A DNA stretch of 64,000 nucleotides from Scleromitrula shiraiana (taxonomy: Eukaryota; Ascomycota; Leotiomycetes; Helotiales; Sclerotiniaceae). Position 1 is the first letter of the stretch. Each line of letters begins with the position of its first letter. Below, one piece after another: positions 48,369 through 60,609 of this stretch. The notes beneath the pieces were generated by a model. It was not told where the DNA came from and made no database searches. It was given only the letters and a program-made list of their open reading frames with translations. The position numbers and the translations under genes are program-made. The stretch spans positions 496,001 through 560,000 of the forward strand of contig JABELC010000015.1 in assembly GCA_028455995.1 (NCBI GenBank). The letters are read 5' to 3'.

Positions 48369-50108
48369 ATGTCACTCTCAATACTAACAATATCGCTTCA
48401 ACTTTCGGGGACGTTTGTGGCACCTACATCACATGTTGACATTGTAAATTTCTTATCATCTTCAAATGTCCCACAAAATCTACCCAGCAGCTCGGAGTGG
48501 GCACAAGACATCGTTCCTTACAATATTCGATTGAACTATACCCCTATATCATTTGCTATTCTGCGAACAGTACCACAAGTTCAAGCAGCGGTCTCTTACG
48601 CCGCAGAACTGAGAGTAAAAGTCAATCCTAAGTCAGGCGGTCATAGTTACGCATCGCATAGTATCGGAGGAGAGGATGGTCATCTTGTAATTGATTTAAG
48701 ATATTTTAATAACATTACTCTCAATGATACAACGAATATTGCCACCACTGGCCCTGGAACGAGGTTGGGCAATTTGACATTAGAACTCTATAACGAGGTA
48801 GGTCGCGCCATCGCTCATGGAGTCTGTCCCAGGCAAACAAAGAACCACAGCATCAACTTCATCCCAATGCTGATCATGTGTAGTGTTGGAGTTGGAGGAC
48901 ATGTTCTTCAAGGAGAACAAGGTTATTCACATCATACTTATGGCCTAGCATTGGATTTCATAGTCGAGGCGGAAGTTGTTTTGGCCGATTCAAGCGTTGT
49001 GACTGCATCAAAAACAGAAAATACCGACCTCCTCTGGGCTCTACGAAGTGCAGGAACGTCGTATGGTATCGGGACTAATTTCAAATTTAGAACAATTCCC
49101 GCACCGAAAGAGAATGTTATGTTCTATTGTAAGTTTATTTGGAACAAATTTCAGGCGTTGCTTGGTTGGAGTACATATCAAAGTTATGCTGCAGGGAGGA
49201 CAATACCGAAAATTCCAGTTGAGATGAATATTCGAGTTTTCATTGGTAGTGATGATGGCACCAACAATTTCTTCCTGTTTGAAGGTGTATATCATAGGAA
49301 AGAAATAGACTTCAACTTAGATATCGCTCCATTGATTATTCAGCTTACACTATTGGGTGGTTTGGATATAATAAATGCAAGTGTGCATCAAGTTGGGTGG
49401 CTTGACTCATTGCTATACGCAAACAACAACGCTTTGTATAGTAATTGGAACACCGGTGAACCACTTGAGATCCCGTTTAATTACACAGCATTAAGTTCCT
49501 TCAACTCCAAACTATCGATATATATACTGATGGAATGGCATAGCATGGCAATTTTGTAAGGAGTTTTATGCAGCAAGCAATAGATAATCTAGCATTCTCT
49601 TAATATGCTAAAAGTTTGATGACGAAAGATTTGACGCCCGCTGGGGTGAATGCTTGAATAAATTGTCTTTACGAGACTGGCCCATCAAACAGTCTGGTAA
49701 TTGATCTCTTAATTTATGAAGCATATGGTTTCTAACAACAAACAGGGGTGGTATATAATCGTCGCCGCTTAGGGCGGGCCAACTTCTGTTGTTCCTAAAG
49801 TGCCGTTAAATGATATTTCATATGCCCATCGCGATCAAATATCCGAATGGCGGTTAGTAGCTGGGGTAGCTACAGGGCAATTTCCAATTTACCAGGCACT
49901 TGACTTTCCCGATCCTATTATTTCTGACATTGAAGCTACTGAGAGTAACATCACATTCGGAATGTATTATAACTACGCCGATTCGAATTTGACTGCTTCC
50001 GATGCTCACAAAAGGTACTGGCTATCAAACTATGAAAGGTTATCGCAAAGACAGACAATGGTGGACCCCAACCTTCTCTTCATGAATCCACAGACCGTGA
50101 ACGTTTGA
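48369..50108 (+). pseudogene. Decayed AA7/BBE-type bicovalent FAD oxidase
   Basis: Family: berberine-bridge/gluco-oligosaccharide oxidases, normally secreted and oxidising sugars or metabolites. The first 390 codons are largely intact: hydrophobic N-terminus, VKVNPKSGGHSYAS with the 8-alpha-FAD histidine, GPGTRLGNL, AHGVCP with the second FAD-linking cysteine, VGVGGHVLQGEQGY, and LWALRSAGTSYGIGTNFKF. Between AHGVCP and VGVGGH sit 51 in-frame bases that look like a GC-AG intron (about 48834-48884, with a CTGAT branch site). The C-terminal third is broken: stop at 49557-49559, then YAKSLMTKDLTPAGVNA followed by TGA (49655-49657) where Trp is expected, a further frame change, and a last piece ISYAHRD to the end. 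The TGG-to-TGA change fits RIP. It converges on the dioxygenase gene. Confidence 0.75.
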
Positions 50109-50269
50109 TAGGCCGAAAACATGTGAAGAATTGAGAAATGGATTTCGAACCGTAAACGTTTATCGAAAGAAGTAAACATCAATGTCAATAAAATAGTAAC
50201 AAATTCAATTGAGAATGATTGAGATATTCTGATTACAGAATTCAATACATAAATAGTATGCTCCGTGCT

Positions 50270-51435
50270 TCAATACTTGCCCACCGTCATAGCAAGACGA
50301 TCTAGCACATATCTTCCAGCAGTGATTGGAAGATATTTTGATGGATTGTCTTCACTTACACAAGAAGGCAATGTCTCTACCTTCTCATCGTAATTAATTG
50401 AGAAGAAGAGTGGTACACTATACCTCTCTTTTGACGTTCTATTTACCACTCTATGAATGGTGCTTTTATATTTGGAATTTGTCCATCGCATGAAGAAATC
50501 TGCAATATTGACAACAATTCCACCATCGATAGGTTGAGCACGAATCCATTTTCCATCAGGCCCTAGAACTTCCAAGCCTGGAGTTTCATCTTGTAGAAGT
50601 AGGGTAAAACACTCGTAATCTGTGTGAGCACCCAGACCAATCTCTTCTTCCTCGGCTGAGACAGGATTTGGATTTGAACTTGGGCGATATTTGATTAATC
50701 GTGCAATACCTCCTGGGTGGGTGACCATTGGCTCAAAATAATCTTCTGAAAGATCCAAAGATAAAGCGAAAAGACGAAACAAATGTCTGCATAATTGCAA
50801 TATCTGTGAGGTAAATTAGACCAAATAAGGAGTTGAAGCAATTGCGGAGCTAGACTCACTTGTCCATAGTAACCTGCGATGCCTTTATAGAACCCCGGTA
50901 TTTCTGATTCATTCGGCCACTGGTTCTTACTGCCTGTAGTTGTGCCATCAAGTTCCACGTATTTTCCATCACCGCCGGTAGGATCCAAGCCCGTCTCATA
51001 ACCCCAATTGAATATCTCTTTTGTTTCTTTGCTTGTAAAATTATTGACCAACGAATAATCGGGTGGCTCGTATCCTCGATAATGGTCCGAGTTCTTCATA
51101 TGAATAGCGTCCTTTGAGGATTGGGGTAACCCGTTGAAGAATTGTTTTGCGACTTTAAAAACTTCATCGCAAACTTCTTTTGGAATGCCATGTCCGATAA
51201 TGTAAAAGAATCCGACTGTCGTACATGCTTTGTTAATCTCTTGTGCCACAGCTTGCCGGTCGGATAGTGATGATGAGAAAGACGGGCTGAGGTCAATTAT
51301 AGGGAGCGATTGAACGGAAGAAGGACCGGATGTCCTTTCGAGACGGGATCGTAAATATTCTTGGACTTCGTGAGCGGCTGCAAGAGTTTGATCAGAGGTA
51401 AGATCTGCCGGCTTGGCAGATGTAACTGTAGCCAT
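50270..51435 (-). CDS. 2-oxoglutarate/Fe(II)-dependent oxygenase (isopenicillin N synthase-like)
   Basis: A non-heme iron oxygenase of the IPNS/flavonol-synthase-like superfamily (DIOX_N plus 2OG-FeII_Oxy), 369 aa. Two exons on the minus strand, 50860-51435 and 50270-50803, with a 56-nt intron. The N-terminal half has LPIIDLSPSF, VGFFYIIGHGIP and a KETKEIFNWGYE segment. The C-terminal half has the iron ligands HTDYE (His, Asp) and HRVVN (His), with RYSVPLFF supplying the 2OG-binding Arg and Ser. All ligands are intact and the frame is clean, unlike its neighbour. The substrate is unknown; related fungal enzymes act in secondary metabolism or on amino acids and lipids. The start is the ATG at 51433-51435. 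Confidence 0.9.
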
Positions 51436-51644
51436 GGTTTCTTCAACTGGGTATGATTTTTACCTTGTTGGAGTTGAGGAAGGGTCGGGTTATTAAATGA
51501 AGGGGTGCGGGGTTGTTATCTGTTATCAGTCCAGCTCCTTCTTAGTATCTACTCTTCATGACAAAACAAAACAGATCACCGCGGATACCGAGATGAAAAT
51601 CAAGACCATGATAAACGTTGTATGGAAAGGGCAGGTATTACGCG

Positions 51645-52540
51645 CACGTGGTACACACACGGGATTTTATCCACTTATTACTACTAGCTTAAAATAAATT
51701 ACTAGTACTAGTAGCTTAGATTAGCTTAGCTAGAAATCTTTTATCCCTCATTTCTTTTTGGAATCATTTAATAATATATCTTTTTATTTCAAGTTACTAT
51801 TATTTCTATAAATAATAATATCATACTACTAGTAGTAGTAGTAGTAACTTCAATCTTCAAGCAAGTTAGAATATATAATTCATAATTAAAGTTTTTATTA
51901 CTAGTACTACTAGTAATATCATACATCTAAAACTAATAACTAATCTAGTATTAATATTTATTCATTTAAGGATTCATTTAAAATCTACTAGTAGAATTCA
52001 TATCTGCCAGTGAAAAATTATTATATGATACTACTAGTAGTAATAAATATACTACTAGTAGTACATTATATCAAAAAATAATAATATTATAATAGAATAG
52101 TATTTAGTATACTAGTATTTTAAAAATTAAATGATAAAATAAAATAAAATAAAATAAATAACCTCAGGTTACTAGTACTAGTACTAGTAAACTTGAATGT
52201 TGAATAAAAATATATTTAAAAAGTTTAAATAAATATTTACCATGATATAGTAAACATCAAATTACTAGTAAAAACAAACTTTAAAATATCTACATATTTA
52301 ACTTAGTACTAACTTTGAAAGAAAATATTTTTAAAATTTTAGCATTTATTACAGTATATTACTAGTAATATATGAGGCACATACAAAATCTTATCCCGGG
52401 CCACTTATTACTAGTACTAGTAGCTTAAAATATGTTAACTTCAAGTTAGATTCAAGTTAGTTCAATCAAGTATCTTTTATCCCTTGTTCCTCTTCAGAAC
52501 CCTTCAATAATACATCTTTTTATCCACCACTCTTACAGCA
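51645..52540. repeat. ACTAGT-rich element with terminal direct repeats
   Basis: About 0.9 kb bounded by direct repeats of roughly 145 bp: the left copy from about 51645 to 51787 and the right copy from about 52385 to 52523 share CCACTTATTACTA, TAGCTTAAAAT, CTTTTATCCCT and ATCTTTTTAT blocks. Between and within them the palindrome ACTAGT occurs about 16 times by eye, mostly as ACTAGTAGT or TACTAGTA clusters, in otherwise AT-rich DNA. There is no coding frame. An LTR-like or other non-autonomous repeat is likely; no target duplication was clear. Confidence 0.55.
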
Positions 52541-52818
52541 GGTGATGCAAACCCATTTAATCAAGATAGATATTTCCGAGGTCAGATTGTGTAGGTTGTT
52601 ACTGCATTCTGATACTTGAGTCTGCGAAATGGAAATGCAATCGGCCAGACCTCATTAGCCCCTCACTTATATATAAGTACAGGCTTGGGGTGCTTTCTAG
52701 AAATTCGAGACAGAATTTGCCTCTGGTACTTTTTAAACCTCCTTTACCTTTTGTATGAAGGCTTTTTTTTTGTATTATTGCTGTGAAAACCTGTCATGTA
52801 AAAGTCATTTAAGATCAC

Positions 52819-54402
52819 ATGATTGCGTGTAGATTTGGTGTTTGCAAGACACGTCGCCATATCAACCAACCATCATGTAACATGATAAAAATTATTCACC
52901 ATCTAAATGATAGGAAATTGTTGAATGATTGGAAAGCTTTTACTCACAAGGTCGAAACACCTTTGAGATTTTTTCCTTCGCAACCAAAAAAACGGGATTT
53001 ACTTCTACGACCAGAACAATCTAAAGGCCAATATGGAGATCAGTCAGGATGCAAACGTACGAGAAGTCCTCAAACGTACCATTAACAATATCAAATTCAC
53101 ATACTCTGGCTACGACTTCCAATGTCTAGGCTTTCTATTCTCAACAAGTCTTCAATACGAAAGCATAAACAGTCTCAATTTACTTAAAGCACAACTAGCA
53201 TTTCGAGGCTTCTCTCCCCGACGAAACGATACCAATGCTTTGACAAAACGCTTTTCACAACGTGGTTGAGTATGGAATGAACGCTAAAGTGGCCAGAGGT
53301 GGCGAATGGATGGCTGAATGCTGGGAAGAACAAAAGCAAGTATCGTTGGAAGAAACATTACAGCGAAAGTGGGCAAACAGATTCATTAATCGACGATTTG
53401 CAGAGGACAACCCCGAAGGATTTCTACTTGAAATTTTCTTCGATGAAGATAGCAACGATGAGGGAGGGCCACCAGTTGAATTGAAAGTTATCGAAGCGGG
53501 TAACAGATCTGGTCTTCACCAGGCTGCTGATGAATTAAATCCATTCCATGGAACATCTGTATCTAAAACTATGGTCATAGTGTCACACAAAAAGGAGCAT
53601 AGTCCAGAAATTGTTGATTGGTCATATCTAGTTGATCACCTGATCTCCTTCGTTTGTGACACATAGGTTCGTCGAAGAGTCAATTAGGACAATTTAAACT
53701 GAGAGAGATCAATCATGCAAATAGATGGCAACCACCGGAATACATTCCAGATCTGTATCGATGACGGGAGAAGGAAGATGAGAGAGATGGAGATGATAAT
53801 GAAGATCAGGAGAGGGAAGAGAATCAAGACGAGGATGAAAACGAGAGTGAGGAAAATGATCCAAAAGATGATGACCAAGATCCCTAGGATATAACAGAAA
53901 GCTAGCAGCTCGAATGTCACACCATTTCCCATAATTTTGGACAATTCGAAGCATACACTTTAGACATCTATTCAGCAGATCGACGAGCTGGTAAAGAAGT
54001 GTTTGGGCGATTCAATCTTGGCGATTGGAAAGGTCTGATTCGTTTTTCACACCAACGCAAGAACAGCGAAGGACGGTATAATACTTCCGGCGAATTCCTT
54101 CTTGATAACGATGATGATCCCTCCTTTAAGGATCCAACGAGATGTTATCGCTGGAGAGGCAAAGATATACAACATATTATTCAACTGGGATCAGATGCTT
54201 CTTTGTATGAAATGACCTTTTCGGATGGAGGTAGAGCTGTGAGAGGAACTTGGGGTACTGAGGACGGAGAACCTGGAACGGTTGTTTTTACTGGGGTAAA
54301 GGTATCGAAGGAAGCTGTTGGTGGCCACGGTGTTCAGCATGAGTGGAGTAGACACAATCAGGCTGCATATGATAAAGCAAATAGGTATAGATGGCGGTGT
54401 TA
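52819..54402 (+). pseudogene. Unrecognised broken gene
   Basis: A series of coding-like pieces in changing frames: CKTRRHINQPSCNMIKIIHHL (52846-52908), EISQDANVREVLKRTIN (53036 on), EYGMNAKVARGGEWMAEC (from 53265) to a stop at 53664-53666, an acidic Glu/Asp-rich stretch (53765-53890), then FGRFNLGDWKGLIRFS to YRWRC and a TAA at 54400-54402. The last piece contains GDWKGLIRF, CYRWRGKDIQ and GTWGTEDGEPGTVVFTGVKV, suggesting a beta-rich fold. Frame breaks fall near 53030, 53263 and after 53666. I know no family for it. Confidence 0.4.
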
Positions 54403-54977
54403 ATTTCGTATTTTTCTCGATCACATCAGTCAATCTCACATCAGTTATGGAGTTGAAGGAAGGCAAATGAGGGACATATGGGTCATAGTTTCTGGATATC
54501 TAAAAATTGTTTACATGGACTGATACTTTATTACGTATGGACACTTTCTTTCTTCTTTCTGCCTTTGGTAATATCAATACGATCACACGCCAAATTCAAT
54601 TATTCATATTTGTTTCACGTCTCATATTTCAGAATCAAAACATAATTTTCTGGACTTGATCAAGATTTTATTAATGCAAGAATCAACAGACGCATATTTC
54701 AAGTTACCTAGATATGTCGTTTACGATTTTCAATGTAACTTCTCTTGGCAAAAAGGTATTCAGACTTTTTCTCACACCTTATCAACCATCCTTACATCTG
54801 ATCGTGAGCAAGTACACACATTCCGGTCTCCCCTTAAAAAATCGTTATTGCTCTTTAGCACCAATGCATAATTGACTAACTAACTTCTTATAGTTAAGTT
54901 TTCCAGTGATAATCTCCTCCATGGGAAGCTATAGTCATGAAATCATTGCTAAACAATAGACTCTTCTCAGTGTCGTA
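54403..54977. other. Gene-free region
   Basis: Nothing recognised; it lies between two convergent broken genes. Confidence 0.4.
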
Positions 54978-57034
54978 TTACGAGATAATTTCTTGATCAC
55001 TCAGTCGAGCTATGATTTCATTCATTCCAATCGAGCTCAAATCATCTCCATCGTTCGTGCATCTTTTACAAGCACATTTGCCACCGAATCCTGATCTCAG
55101 GATTTTATGTCTTTGTGCTCTAAACATATCATGTGTGATGAAAATCGTAAGGACCTCTTCTCCTTTCGCAATGTTACGAGCAGCGAGATATTCTTGGAGC
55201 GCTGATGGCGACAACTCGGCAGTTCTTGTCATCATTCCCGGTTTCTCACAGGAATCTTTGAAGAAATTGTACATTGGATCCAGAGAACATGTTAGACCAG
55301 GATACGATGTGTATTTTGCGTTCTAAAATACCCGGAACCTTTCTTATTAGTACGCTTTCTTTCTTGATTAAAGCCTGCACAATACTTCAAGTTACCATAA
55401 AGTTTGTAACACCCAATCGTCATAATCTAGGTTTGTGAAGATATTGACTCCAAGTTGCTGCAGAATCTTCACTGGCCTAATAACAAGTGCATCTAAGCTC
55501 CATGCATGATGTGAACATCCTCTGTAATGCAACCAGAGTTTGGAAAATATCGGATGATGGAGTGGGTGGCCGCTATGCTGTACACACATAGCCAGTATAC
55601 GCAACCATATCATTGATGCATAACCAGGTGCCTCCGGCATACAAAAACTATCTTCACTTCCTTTGAAAACCCATGAAAAGTCTTTACCGCATAGTACTTT
55701 ATGGTAGTGATGGCCTGCGATATCTCGGCAACTCATGGTACAAAACTTCATTCCGGTACAACAAGGAAATATTTGTGGCCATGGTGTAAGCTCTGCAAAG
55801 CAGTTGTAATAATGGCTATCTTTTTGTAATGGGGATATAGCAATCGGACCCTTCGAACGGAAGATTTTCTTCCTGGCCTTAATAGCTCTGAATGCAAACA
55901 TACCAAGGCAGTCAGATGTTTCCCAAGGAGGTACATGCTTGCGCTGAGCTTCCACGCCGGATCTCCGAATCTTTAGAATATCAGATGCTTCTTTGAGTTC
56001 ACTATTAAGTTTACTGACATCCTTTTCGCACCGAAACAAGAATTCCTTTGGGATTCAAGGATAGCGCACTATTTTCATAAGACACATCTCGACATTGAAA
56101 TAGCGTTGAAATAGAAATCTTTCTGGTTAGTTGCATACGATTTCCTTTCTAATCTTCATCATTCGTCACAATTCATTCAAGGGATCTGCGAACTCCCCTG
56201 GATATTTGTTATTGCCGCGGGAGCAGATTAGCTTGGCGTCAGCAATCGCGTCAACTCGACGGCACCGATATGCAAGCATGAAATGTCGAAGTTAAAAGGT
56301 TAGAAAAATCAGACTTCAAGGATACTGAATAGCCTTACGCTGTTTTTGTAGCTCTATCGAGGTTGTTTGCGAAATATTCACGACCGAGATTTACGGCATC
56401 AAACGATTGAGAAATAGCGGATTCTAGCTGAGGTGATAATCCAGCGACATAATTAGGTGGTAGAATCCCAGGGAATATTTCTCCCAATCGTTCATTTGAG
56501 AAGTCAATCGTTGACATAAACTGGAAATAAGAATTAACACTGAAGCAACAAGCTGGATTAGTTCGAACTCACTAGTGGATTATAAAAATCTATCGACCAA
56601 AAAGCCATACCAAACTGAAGCCATGCTATGTCTGATATTTCAGAGTCTTTTTCGTCAAGGAGGATATCGAAAAGTTATATTGATCTATAGGCATCAAATG
56701 CTGCTAGTTCAGGATATCTTATGGCAGAAAATGTCTGCGCACGACCGTACCATGCAATCGGATCATATGAGCGTTTGATAACATAGTTCCAGCTCTAGAC
56801 TAAATCTTTATGAAGTTGTTCAATATCCTGGATGGAATAAACTAGGTTATCATACAATTATCTTCCAACAGGATTAAACAACATATCAAGCTATCAAAGC
56901 AAACCTACCACCGATCCATTCCTGTAATTCTCATCTTCACTACTGGCCTGGGTCAGGGCTGGGCATCTAGGCCTATCTATCGAAGGTTTCCAATGATCCC
57001 AAGTTCGTTCCAGATTGATATTGACTTTATCCAT
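54978..57034 (-). pseudogene. SET/MYND-like protein pseudogene (SMYD/TPR type)
   Basis: Reverse-strand pieces in order: a start MDKVNINLERTWDHW (57034), after a short intron DIEQLHKDLV, then a TPR-like WNYVIKRSYDPIAWYGRAQ and YPELAAFDAYRSI, then RLGEIFPGILPPNYVAGLSP, then GMFAFRAIKARKKIF (SET start), a MYND-like Cys/His cluster CCTGMKFCTMSCRDIAGHHYHKVLC, and finally MYNFFKDSC (SET NHS-C region, altered), IAKGEEVLTIF and the post-SET CACKRC. Stops in frame lie at 56795-56797 (TAG) and 56675-56677 (TAA), and the frame between WVLQTLW (55392) and the SET core cannot be joined by a phase-correct intron, although a TACTAAT branch site survives near 55345. Normally NHSC-N motifs bind cofactor; here Asn-His is replaced. 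By family it would be a lysine methyltransferase; this copy is inactive. Confidence 0.65.
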
Positions 57035-58320
57035 GGTTGTCGAGACCAAAAGTTATGTATTGAGTCTCTAGCAAACAGATTTAGCCAGACCAAAGGACTG
57101 AACTACAAGCTTCAGAAAAGAATAAAAATGATCTTGAGGAATGAAGAGGTTTGACTTAGAAGTAGCACTCGACTGCAAGACTCGAAATTGCGCTAGAGTG
57201 TCAAAAAAAGTTGATGAAACAAAATGAAGACAAAAAAATAGCAGATACGTGTGAAAATTTTACAATAAACAAAAGAAAGGTGAAGTTAGGAGCAGATGAA
57301 TTCACCAGTCCCGCTTGATGTTACACTACATCTAGGTAACGGCACGTGAGGGCGTGTTTCTAATCTGTTTGTCAATCTATAATAACTACATGCTACACAC
57401 TACATAGTAAGCACCGAGAGACTCCCGTCAACGTAAATAGTATATAACAATTCTCAAGCCTTTGAAAATCAAGAATATAGTAATCGAGATCTTGCGATTT
57501 ACACAAAGATTGATTAAAATAGTAGTGACTCGCTCGATAGTTTTTTGGGTACATACCTGGTCACAGAAGTACTTTTGAGCAATAGACATGGGTAGCAAGT
57601 CTAAAATCAGTTCTTTGGTGAGCTGGTAGCAATCTGAGAAAACACAGTGACATTGGTAGAATTAACAAATCAATATAAAGTTTTGAGGTTCATCAGTAGC
57701 TATTGATTCATCCATTAGTCTAAGTAATGTTCTCTTTGGGAAGTTCAAACATCGCCGGAAATAGATCTAAGCAATCGGATATCTCACAATACGTTATCTT
57801 TCTATATCCGAAGCAGTCACGGCGTTTCGATACTTTTGCCCTAATCCATATATATCGCGACATCACAAATTCCAGTTAGGAATTGTTAGGATTTCCATAT
57901 TAGAGCTCATCTTAAATATACATCTAAAAAATCAACTTCTCCCTCCTCCATAGACTCAATCAATTAACTATTATCATTCTAGGATTACATCTACTAGTAC
58001 AATCGAGAGCTACTCAAAAAATTTATTTCTGACATAGTGTATTAACAATATACCAACAAGAATAACGTCATCAATTCAAGTGATAATATTCAAAATAACG
58101 TTCACAATCACGTGTCTTACCTCATCTGAGATCACGCCACAAATCAGGTGGTACAAAAAACCACCAACCACAACCTCCAAAGATAGGATGACATACTTAC
58201 ATCATATCAGCGGGGTATAATCAACATATAAACCTCTCAACATCCATCCGTCACTCTTGGTCTTCATCTAGTCCTCTACCTATTCCCACTTCCTCTCTTC
58301 CGCCCACAACTAAAATCACA
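57035..58320. other. Gene-free region upstream of the hemerythrin-like gene
   Basis: No gene seen. The right end has TATAAAC at 58227-58233 and a pyrimidine-rich CTCT/TTCC leader (58258-58310), as in many filamentous ascomycete promoters. Confidence 0.45.
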
Positions 58321-59284
58321 ATGTCTTCCACCAGTCTCAATCCTAGCACCACTCAAACCACCCCCAAAAAATGGGCAGATACACCATATAGACTCATCTC
58401 TACTCCCCGAGCTTCACTAAATGTAACAATTCAGCCCCCATATCACCCAATCATGTCAACCAAACGATACACCCAAGATAACATCACATTTTACTCACTA
58501 ACACCACTTATCTATATAGGGAAAACCCGAGACCCCCTCCTCTCGTAATGCCACTGAGATGGCACTCGTTCACAACATATTTCTCCGCGGTCTAAATAGT
58601 ATCCACAATCAAGCACCTAACCTCAAACTCTCTTCTTCCACATCAAACTCCTCTGTCTCCAGCACGCCAATGACCCCAACTGATCTGTCCAACTTCCTAG
58701 ATTACTGCAAAATTTGGTCCTCCCTCCTCCATTCCCATCATTCATTAGAAGAATCTCTTTATTTCCCCCTCCTCTCATCTCAATCCTCAGATCCCACAAT
58801 TCAATCCACTAATCACGAAGAACATGAGCGGTTTCTTCCCGGATTGTTTGGATTCGATACTTATATTCAAAAATGCTCAGATGAGCTACAATCAAATAAT
58901 TCATCTACATTTGACGGCCGAAAATTAGTAGATATTATCTCATCATTTGGTCATCATTTAGAAACACATCTCCATGCTGAAATCGAAACTCTCCTTAATC
59001 TAGCGGAGAGAGAAGGGGAACATGGTAAAATCGATTGGGTAGAATGTGGGAGAGTTATGAAAGAGGGATCTAAGAAAGACGCAGACAAGACTACGCATGT
59101 CCCTTTCTTAATTACAAACTCGGATATATGCTACGAAAATGGTATTCATGGACCTAGATTCCCTCCTTTTCCGTGGTTCGTGGGTGTTATCTTTAGATGG
59201 TGGTATATACCTAAATTAAAGGGCGTATGGAGATTTTCAAGTTGTGATGATGCTGGTGGAAGGAAGGAGTTAGGTTTTGCATAA
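58321..59284 (+). CDS. Hemerythrin-like HHE domain protein
   Basis: Two exons, 58321-58422 and 58520-59284 (97-nt intron), 288 aa. The N-terminus has the family's KKWADTPYRLISTP opening. The HHE domain carries probable di-iron ligands in the usual order: MALVHNIFLRGLN (His), WSSLLHSHHSLEESLYFP (HxxxE), NHEEHERF (His), and SSFGHHLETHLHAEIETLL (HxxxE). The C-terminal HGPRFPPFPWFVGVIFRWW and VWRFSSCD match the fungal cytosolic HHE family. The iron centre appears intact; roles in oxygen, NO or iron handling are suggested for relatives, without proof. The ATG at 58321 fits because it directly precedes the conserved opening and follows a pyrimidine-rich leader. Confidence 0.88.
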
Positions 59285-60609
59285 AGAGAGGAAGAATTAT
59301 TTGGATAGTATGCATGGAACATGTTTGGCTAGCTTGTACTTTAGGGATGGGAAGATATCTCATTAGGGTGACTAATGAGTGTGATTTTGAAATGAGAAGA
59401 GGGAATGTTGAAAAAGAAGAGGATAAGCTACACGACTTTGTCATTATTTTGAGATATTCCCCATGGAAGACTTCGGAGGCACTCTATGAATGTACATTAC
59501 GATGTTTGAGATCTTTGATAATTCGAAAGTTTTGACTTTAGACCTACTCACTTGTACTATACCCGAGCAATTAACATATTTGCTTCGGCTCATACCTCCA
59601 TTCATCTTATTCATGAACAAACCACTGTGACATCAAATGAACTGGATTGAAGAATAAGTTAAACTTGCCCTCACTCTGTTATGACTCTTTCTTGTGAGAA
59701 TTCCAATGTATTATATACTTTTTCTCGTCCGAATGAGTTATATAACCAATGTTCAGAATTTAATCAAGTAATAGCCGAGCGTTGAAAATACCCCTTATAG
59801 GTGTTATGTTGGGAAGCCCGAGGTAGGCCAGGTGAGGGTTTTGCCCACGCCATGGCCATACTGAATTATGGATCATTCATTCATCATAACCTTTCTGAGG
59901 TAGGTGAGAAGGGCTTTTACCATAAAGCCGAAAATAAGGACCGATTAACATATAAACACGGAATGAATAGGTTAAGCCGAACGGGTCGAAAATGCAGTTT
60001 TTCTAAATAGGGGGCCTGGAAAACAGGTTTTCGATATTGCCACGGCTTCCCATCCATTCAATACCGCACTAAATTATGTTTGTTAGGTGATCTGTAGAGA
60101 CTTTTTAATGTTATGCATTATTTACGTCTTATTAGGCGATCTCAGATCAAAGAGACGTAGAGGTTGTCGCTGGTATGGTAGCCAGCTATCTATTGTTTTC
60201 TATTATCATGATGATGGATATATTCGAGGAAATTGTCTCTTCTAAGCAATCATCCAAGAAATGGGATGATCTCCAACGGTCTATCCGAAGAGAGAGAAAA
60301 AAGGACAGAAGAGCCACAACGGTCTTTTCGAGCACTGGTCAACATCATACTCCTAATTTTTATACCAACACATGAAAACATAGAAAAAACAGACCAAGTA
60401 TGATTCTTGAAAACATATAAATACTTTACTGAATACCTTCATTTCATATCCTCAATATACTCGTCTACCCATCATCATCTCATCATCCATCTTCATCGAA
60501 TCAAAATCATACAATCCAAACCCAATCCCATCTCAACTCATCAACATCTCTAATACCGACTTCCTTCTAAATAAAACAAACCACCCCACCTCAAACCAAA
60601 TCATAAATC
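59285..60609. other. Gene-free region
   Basis: No gene seen. A 66-codon frame at 60175-60375 and another at 59314-59535 lack any motif. A GGGAAGCC at 59812-59819 has its inverse GGCTTCCC at 60043-60050. The right end is the AC-rich leader of the small Cys-rich gene, with TATAAATAC near 60416. Confidence 0.45.

Noticed and set aside
59812..60050. GGGAAGCC / GGCTTCCC inverted pair as element ends
   Set aside because: Only 8 bp match and no flanking duplication was found.
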